Assembly (NCBI GenBank): GCA_010909165.1
Contig: MU008155.1
Location: forward strand, 1,612,001-1,676,000
Reading direction: 5' to 3'
Origin: Anthoceros angustus
Taxonomy: Eukaryota > Streptophyta > Anthocerotopsida > Anthocerotales > Anthocerotaceae
Length of the DNA stretch: 64,000 nt
The notes under the pieces are model-generated. The model worked only from the letters and a program-made list of their open reading frames with translations, was not told the origin of the DNA and searched no databases. The position numbers and the translations under genes were made by a program. Below, piece after piece: positions 57,322 to 64,000 of the stretch; within the stretch, counting starts at the first letter, position 1; each line of letters begins with the position of its first letter.

Positions 57322-58842
57322 CTAAACTGGAATGCACCTCTTGAGTGTGGAAGGCCACCAAGGAAGTGATGCAAGAACCCCCTGCTCAGAACGATACCTG
57401 GCAAAGCCCGACTCCGTGGGCGACTCTGCTCCTGAGTCATACAACTGGAGAGATATGTAACTTGAAGGTTCTGATGCAGCTGAAGGCATTGCTGCTGGAC
57501 CCAATTGGTGTTCTTGAGCACAGGAGGTTGGGACTCGTCTCCATTGGTCACGCCTCGATAAACCTGGGCCGCAGAGTACGAATGATCGTGAGCCCGTGTC
57601 ACAGATCTTGTCATCCTTGGGCAAAGCTGCAGATAGGTTCCATGACAATGGTCAGTGGGGATCCGAAGGGAAGAAGGGGAATCCATGTGCCTGGAATGAA
57701 TGGTCTTCGTCTGGAAAGGGTGAGATTGGCGAGGGTTACTTACGTGTGGTTGTGTAAGGGGACAAGTAGAGCTGAAAGTTGCTCGTGTCAGTGCCAAGAA
57801 CAGGAAGGCGGGCCTCTTTTGCATACAGCTCCAGTGCCGATTTTATGACATCTTCTACATGGGTGTCCACAGCTACCACAAGTCTCAGAGCTCCTATGGT
57901 TCCCATCAGAGTGACGGTGATTAATACGCGTGTGCTGGCTGGTTGTGCGTTGGATGGCCATGCTGCTTCCTGGTCCCAATGACGAGACAGCAAAAGGTTA
58001 GGTTAACTGGGAGGTAGAACTTGGGCAGGAACGCCCTTGGAGCAGAGTTGGGGGGTCACCTGGACTTGATTGAAGAGCGTGTGGAGCATTGTGATGAAGC
58101 CCCCTGGCTTATCCTTGTCTGTTCCCCACTTGGAAGAGAAGGCTGGATCTGTCAGCACCCGCTTCATCGAGATGCTGGCATCCTGCATGCTGCCCCAGTG
58201 ATCGCCCTGAGGAATTTCCTCCTTCTCTACGGCTACCGGGGCCTGCACAGGTGTTTGGCTCAAGGGTTCAGCAGCTGACCGCCTGACTGGTGCATTGTGG
58301 CTAACTTCAATGGCACTGCTTGCATCTGTTCCTCGAGAATGATGGCGATGACTGCTGTAGTACTCCGGCTGCGCCTTCCAGGTCACCCTCAGCTTCTTGG
58401 ACTTGGACCCACCGGCCCTCGGTGGCAACCCGGTCCTGGACCGAAGAGCTGATTGCAACACAGGTCTTGGCTCCTGCTGCTGTTTTGCGTTTGCCGCTGT
58501 CACCTTGCGGGACAGGAAGCGGGGCTCCCTCTCACCCTCTGCTACACTGCCCCCCCGATAGTCCCCACTCTTTGCAGGGACGTCCCTGGAATTCAGCTCT
58601 CCACTGAGTTGTGATGTGCTTATTAATAAGTGGTCAGAGGTGCTGCCACCAGGATCCAGTAGATTTTTGGATAGAGTACTCACTGTGATGGTGGAGTTTG
58701 TCTGAGTGAAATCCACCTTACGTCCTGTTGTGTCGAAGTTGTTAAGATCAGCGGATACATCTGCGATGATTGCTTTCGAAGCTGACAGTTGCACCTTGAA
58801 AGGGTCTGAGGGAAGAGTCTCAGGACCCGGGGAATGCACCAT
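57322..58842 (-). CDS. DUF7054-type (At4g22758-like) uncharacterised protein
   Basis: Three exons phase correctly: 58842-58060, 57969-57744 and 57626-57322 (1314 nt, 437 residues). The first about 260 residues are Ser/Pro/Arg-rich and look disordered, with a basic segment SKSKKLRVTWK. The conserved domain spans the intron: TRVLITVTLMGTIGALRLVV, VIKSALELYAKEARLPVLGT and FQLYLSPYTTT, then PKDDKICDTGSRSFVLC. This layout is that of a beta-grasp-like plant domain (DUF7054, as I remember it, in proteins such as At4g22758). Its molecular role is unknown. A longer N-terminus is possible since an acceptor-like ttttgcag lies about 20 bp upstream of the chosen ATG. Confidence 0.75.
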
Positions 58843-60332
58843 CCTTGAGAATAATGGTGCACTGCAAAAGCCCTGATCTGCAGGAATTTCAAAGCAACTT
58901 CAGAGTTCTCAGACCCAGCTAACAAGATTTCTTGACTTGAGGACAGTCTAGATCCTAGAATAGTATCAATATCTGGAGAGTCTGACTGATAATATACACT
59001 GTGACGAGTTCCTGTAAGCCTTCCTCAGGCTTGCGTTCATTGAAGCATCTGTACAAGGAGGTCCTGTTTACAAGTGGGAATGGATCTGAGACCTAGCTGG
59101 AGGACAGTTGCAACAAGACTTGAGACTCAAAGGGTATGAAGAAGCAAACGATGTTCACCAGAAATCAAAGTGACCATAACAATCACTGCATTGAAACAAA
59201 CAAACAACACGTTCTCCAGAGTGTCCCTCCAACCAGCTTGCAAGACCAGCCTGAACAGACCTGAGAAGTTCATCATTTTGATCCAAGACTTGCATAGAAG
59301 ACAGCACCTGTGGACCCGCGTCCAGCAGCAAACCGGTACAACAAATTACTCTGTCAGCGACTTGATATGCTGATTAAGTCCTCCAGATTTTCAACGCAAT
59401 GAAGTCGATCGACCTCGGTGTTCAAATGATGCTCCCTCTTGGCACTCCTCCAGTAGAGAAAACCGTCAGACGCGAAGAGAGTCAAGGACCGGGGAGCATG
59501 AAACTCGTGCGGAAACATGCCCACAAGAGGAATTGGGAATGGGTGGTTTCATAGGAGGTCTGCTGGCCAGCGCAAGTGGTGCTGACAGGACAGGCACCGG
59601 AACGGGTGGGTGAGGAGCCACAGCCTTCGAACAGTGGTGGAAGGCGATCCGTGCTGGATCCAACCCGCAAAAAGGGCGACCCAATTGCCAATTGCCCTTC
59701 CTGTTGGAATCTATGATGGCCGCCTTGACGCCTGCCTCTGCTGCGCCTTCGGTCCCACTCGCCCTGTAGATTCTCACACCAGCTAGGACTCCGACTGTTC
59801 ATTGAATTGAGGTGCCATCATGAGCTCAGGAAGGCAGACCTGGTGCGAGCACCTCTGCATCACGCCAGTGCCAACAGCAAAGCGAAGGCTCCCTCGAATT
59901 CTCCTGTGATGGTGGGGGCCCCACAATTTCAGCACCATCGCCTTGCTTTGTCTGCTTCCTTTTAGGATAAACGTGTTGCATTCTCCAAGTGTCCAGGGAC
60001 AGATGACTCTAGCAATCACGCACGACTTTCGAGCACGACCCCTCACCCCGGTATAGCAGCGTCTCCAGTTGTGGGCTCCAGCGCTTTCTGCGGCTGCTTT
60101 TTAGTACACCACTTCCTATCCAGGTCTACGGCGAGCTGAACAGATGCTGTGTTTTGTTTGGTCGGCACCTTCCTTCCCTGAACAATGTCCCCTCTGACAA
60201 GACATGTACCTCTGGGTCGATCTCTGTAACCAGATGCTTGATGACCGCTTGTCCATGCTAAATAGGCCAGTGTCACTTCCAGTCTACTCCCACCAATACA
60301 TCTAATCTAGGTGGAGGATGTTCTGGTTGTGC
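58843..60332. other. Spacer between ISA2 and the DUF7054-type gene
   Basis: About 1.5 kb with no recognised gene. It should hold the ISA2 3' UTR and the promoter and 5' UTR of the DUF7054-type gene, possibly with a 5' UTR intron. Minus-strand frames at 59466-59802 and 59783-60276 are Ser/Arg/Pro-rich and unrecognised. Confidence 0.5.
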
Positions 60333-63300
60333 ACTAGGAAAGTGGGCCAACAACTCGGGCCTCCAGGAGTATGCTGCTGTGTGGCTGCAGTTCGTACAAG
60401 AGAGGACTGGTCACAGGTCGACAGCAAACACCCATCAGCACATGAACAGTTTTGTACAACCTGCAGAGTTAACACAAGGCTCAAGGCAGGAGATCACCTT
60501 CCGTCTTCCCGTTGTGTGCCCAGCGAAACCCCGTCTTGGATGAAGTTCTGGGGAAATGGAAGGTTCGTATCCGCGATTCGATGCCTGAAGTGCAGAGAGC
60601 CGTGGTCAGCCCTCCTTTGCGACGACATAGCAATGCGTTCCCCGAAAGGCCTTTCTACTTCAGGTCGCGCTTACCAAGTCATGCCTTCTGGTGGGTTGGG
60701 CAAGGTGGCAGAGGCTGCCATACTATGCGCATTGAATGCCATGTACAGATCTCCAGCTCTTGACGAAGCATTGTTCTCGGACTTCTTCGCCCGCAGACTA
60801 GCAGCAATGAAACAACTGCAACACAACAGACATCGTTAGTGACACGGCTTGTTGAGAAGTTAACACGCTATGCCATCTAAGTAGTGTCACTCTCTGTCCA
60901 ACAAACAGAGCTGATGGTCGGGTGTACCTCTCGGGAACATCCCATTGTGGCTTGTTCAGCTCAACACCATGCCACGACAACAGGCTTGGATCCACGAAGC
61001 TCTTTTGCTGGAGCGACAGCAGCAGCAGAAAAGAACTAAATTGCTCCGCAACAACTGCGTGAGACGGTACAAATGCTAGAGGAAAAATTGAAAGGTTTTG
61101 CTGTTTGTACCTTCAATACATCGTTTCGGCGTGAACGGAAAGCAACCAAAGAGGAGATTAGGTGCGTCATCTGCTGTCCAAAGTCTGCTTCTAAGGCATC
61201 CCACTGAAAGAAACATTCCCTGAAATGACAAAACAAGCCAGACAAGTCACGCAAATGAATCACTAAGCCAAAGAGGGTTGCACTTCACACGATCCCAGAG
61301 GTTCACCTACCTGTCCTGCAGAAAGGTACTGCCACCTTTCGAATATCCATACTCATCCCCCATGTTCAGAACAGGAGTTCCTTGAGCAAGAAAGAGAGCC
61401 ATAAGAAAGTTGCCCACCTGAGGTTCAAAAGTAGTCAGTTTGCGTGGGAATATAGTGAGCGACAGGCTTCAGTAACCCAGCCAGAAACAGAGCTATTACC
61501 TGCTTTACTCGTGTGTGAAGCACTTCCTGGTTACTTGTAGGACCTTCCTCGCCACAATTCCAACTATTTTCACATTAAGGTCAGCTGCATTAGTAAATTG
61601 TCTGGGGAATGACACCATTGCTTCTGAGCAATCAGACACACAGTCAAGAATCAGTGCTCACCTCAGCTCACTGTCTCCATCCTCTGCATTACTTTCATTC
61701 AAATAAAATGGAGACCGAAGAACAAACGTGATCGGTTTTCAACCGAGTTAGCCACTGAAGAACATTTACACCTTTGTAGAATGGCAGGAGCTTGCAACCA
61801 AAAACCAGAAGCTCAAAAGACTATTTTGCTGAGGGGTTGGGGCGACCTTCACCTGTAGCTAACCAAGTCAGCAAGCGTGAGCCCAAAGGAACTAGTTATA
61901 AAATTGATAGAGAAGCTGGGGCCACGACTGTTGGCGAACATATCTCCACTACAAAACCATAAGACACAAGTTTGATTACACAGTGCATTTGTTTGTGCTA
62001 AAAATGAAGTCAATGCTCAAGAGATTACTAGAATAGGAACCCCCGAAGAGAATGCAGTTCCACATAACATTCAGCTCACTGGATCAGACCATCCCTGGTA
62101 CCTGCAACATGAAGAGAAAACCTCGAAAAAATAGCACTTCCACATAACATCCAGTTCCAAGGTCAGTCCATCCCGGTTACCTGCCACATACTCTTGTCGC
62201 AAACTTGCTTAGCCTGCCTGGTTCACCTCTGATCATACGACGAACGTCATTGCGAAATTGGAAGTTCCACTCACACCACCTTCTCCAATGAGGGAATTTG
62301 GTATCCTAAGCCATAATCACCCAGTTGGCGTGTTGAAACACAATTACAGGAGGCATTCTTACACAACATCAATAAGGAAGCTCTTACCTTACAGGCACCT
62401 GAAATTGGTGAGCATGTGTCAGCAATAAGCTTGCTACCACCAAGCAGAGGCTCAAATGAGATAGCTTCCACCAACGGTGGCCTACTCAGCTCCTGTCCAT
62501 GAGGTCCTGTGACGAGTGCAGAGGCATTCACAAAACTGAAGCCATCCACATGGTACTCGTCAACCCAATGCCTGAGGCTGTCCAGTATCTAGAGTTCCAA
62601 AGTGCAAAAGGTACCCATATCAGCTTGCAAAAAAACTCTACCATACTCCACAAATCATTTAAACTTGCTGCATTGCAAACAGGTTTGATCCCATCAGGTA
62701 CCCTAAGCATAAGCAGATTAGAATACCATTCTTGTGACAATAGGATGATTACAATTTAAGCAGTTCTCTGCACCTGTGTCTGGAGTCGAAACCCTACAAG
62801 AGATAACATGCCACTCAGGAGAGGTTCAACAGAGGATGAGGATGACAAAACCAAAAGAGTACAAGAAAAATGCAAAACACCAGATACCTGCCAAATTGAT
62901 CAACGATATAATAAGTTGCATTGTCAATACCACGGAGAGAAATTCTCTTAGGTTTGTCATCGCCATTCTCTGCTGTGTGACTGTACACAACTTCAAGAAT
63001 CACCTGGCAGGGCCGAATCTAAACCTCAGCCACAGGCAGCTTACAGATGCAGCAATAAGTAGATATAAAAGCAACTCTAAGCAACAGGCGAAAGATTATT
63101 GACACCTCAATTCCCCTTCTGTGTAATTCCTTCACCATCTGCTTGAAGGACGTACTTGCTGACAGGCTGTCTCCACCAGGCCCATACAAGGGGGATGGTG
63201 CAAAAAAGCTGCGAGGACATTAACAGAGAGGAATACAGTTTTATCTCAAACTGCATATGTAGTTCTGCTGGGCAATTTTGCTCACAAGAGCTGAACCAAT

Positions 63301-64000
63301 AACGTGCCAAGCATCCAAAACGGTTCCCAGTAAGTGCAACAAACTGACACCTGATTGGATAGTAACTCCCTTGGCTCTCATCAAATGCAAAGATGGGCTG
63401 CAGAATCACGGCATTTGCTCCTGCACTTCCACATCATATTGCAGGACTAGTAAGAAAATGCTGCATTAACTTCATCCTGAAGCTCATGAGAGCTGAGCTC
63501 AACTACCTAGATGCACAAGGTGATCTGCCTTCTGGATCACTCCCATGAATGTCCCCCTTATATCATCCTCGACCTTGCTGGAAATATCAGACGTGTACCC
63601 ATGGACATTGATTTTGTGCACAACAAGCTCGTGTGGAGGTAGACTGTTTTCAACAGCAGGACAGTGTTAGACCTTCAATCTAGCTGGCAGAACATCCGTG
63701 AGTCTCTTCAGAGTCATGCAATCACTTTCAACCCACCGGGGACTAACGTCATCCTCCCAGTCAAAAGGAACAGGATGTCTGCTCAGCAGACCGAGGGCAA
63801 GAGCCGGAGAAGGCAAATTTTCTGCACAGAGCACGCGATTTGACCAATCATACCGCTGTTCTGGAACAAAAAGTGCATAGAGATTAAGACCTGCAAGAAG
63901 AGTACCTTGTCCGGGCTCAAAAGGAGCAATGTGCTTAGCGTAAGGGTCCAACAAGACGCAACGTCCATGAAAGCGATTTCCATTCTCCCAACTAGTGTCC
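60333..64000 (-). CDS. ISA2: Isoamylase-type starch debranching enzyme ISA2 (5' end off window)
   Basis: Plastid isoamylase-like protein; ISA2 is the non-catalytic partner of ISA1 in amylopectin trimming. At least a dozen short exons are visible from right to left: GRCVLLDPYAKHIAPFEPGQ and PVPFDWEDDVSPRW (63990-63670), SDISSKVEDDIRGTFMGVIQ (about 63580), QPIFAFDESQGSYYPIRC (about 63390), FKQMVKELHRRGIEV (about 63130), LEVVYSHTAENGDDKPKRIS (about 62990), NCLNCNHPIVTRMVF (about 62750), EYHVDGFSFVNASALVTG (about 62560), NFQFRNDVRRMIRG (about 62250), GPSFSINFITSSFGLTLADL (about 61910), TSNQEVLHTRVKQ (about 61520), FLAQGTPVLNMGDEYGYSKG (about 61390), DFGQQMTHLISSLVAFRSRR (about 61170), WHGVELNKPQWD (about 60970), DLYMAFNA (about 60740) and ELQPHSSILLEA. 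The stop is at 60333. The nucleophile region reads GFSFVNAS instead of GFRFD, so the key Asp is missing, as in ISA2. N-terminus and transit peptide are off the right edge. Confidence 0.92.

Noticed and set aside
59466-60276. Overlapping minus-strand frames as a possible gene between ISA2 and the DUF7054-type gene
   Set aside because: No domain, no consistent splice phase and biased composition; more likely UTR or spacer.

Overview
This window is nuclear DNA of a land plant. Intron-split genes for a plastid ClpR2 subunit, a plastid NhaD-type antiporter, a COBRA-like GPI protein, an isoamylase-type ISA2, plant SEC31 and RBX1 can all be assembled from the sequence. Introns are mostly 50-125 bp and the genes are tightly packed. 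An eroded PPR gene and Copia and CACTA-type remnants lie between them. Short introns and compact genes suggest a seed-free plant (bryophyte or lycophyte); this is an impression, not a proof.

Layout. 1-10.5 kb is a dense block of conserved genes: SEC31 (minus, C-terminus off the left edge) diverges from a condensin II CAP-G2 gene (plus), whose 3' end meets an SIS-domain sugar-phosphate isomerase gene (minus). 12.1-14.0 kb holds a complete six-exon COBRA-like gene (minus). 14.5-22.4 kb is degenerate: a PPR relic, short tandem repeats, GC-rich imperfect palindromes and a broken Copia gag-pol. 22.5-27.4 kb holds two plastid protein genes in tandem, CLPR2 and NHD1. 27.9-45.7 kb holds three GT61-like glycosyltransferase paralogues (all plus, one conserved intron). 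The first two are adjacent; the third is separated by about 10 kb of transposon debris. That debris contains a minus-strand Copia RT-RNase H relic, palindromic minisatellites, 5S-rDNA-derived repeats and a LINE ORF1-like frame. 45.7-53.3 kb is repeat-rich: a 48-bp array, a foldback repeat family, a CACTA-like end and a 135-bp array. 53.3-54.1 kb contains a five-exon RBX1 gene that is easy to miss because every exon is short. 55.7-64 kb returns to genes, all minus: an unrecognised 292-residue coiled-coil protein, a DUF7054-type (At4g22758-like) protein, and ISA2, whose N-terminus is off the right edge.

The genes do not form one pathway. The two themes are secretory or wall functions (SEC31, COBRA-like, three GT61-like Golgi enzymes) and plastid functions (CLPR2, NHD1, ISA2). 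The most striking non-genic structures are a perfect 34-bp palindrome just after the first GT61 gene, a dispersed family of GCGCCGG...CCGGCGC palindromes, and a near-identical 0.65-kb internal duplication in the first GT61 gene that carries homopolymer-type indels. Exon coordinates were derived by eye from splice signals, reading-phase agreement and remembered family sequences.
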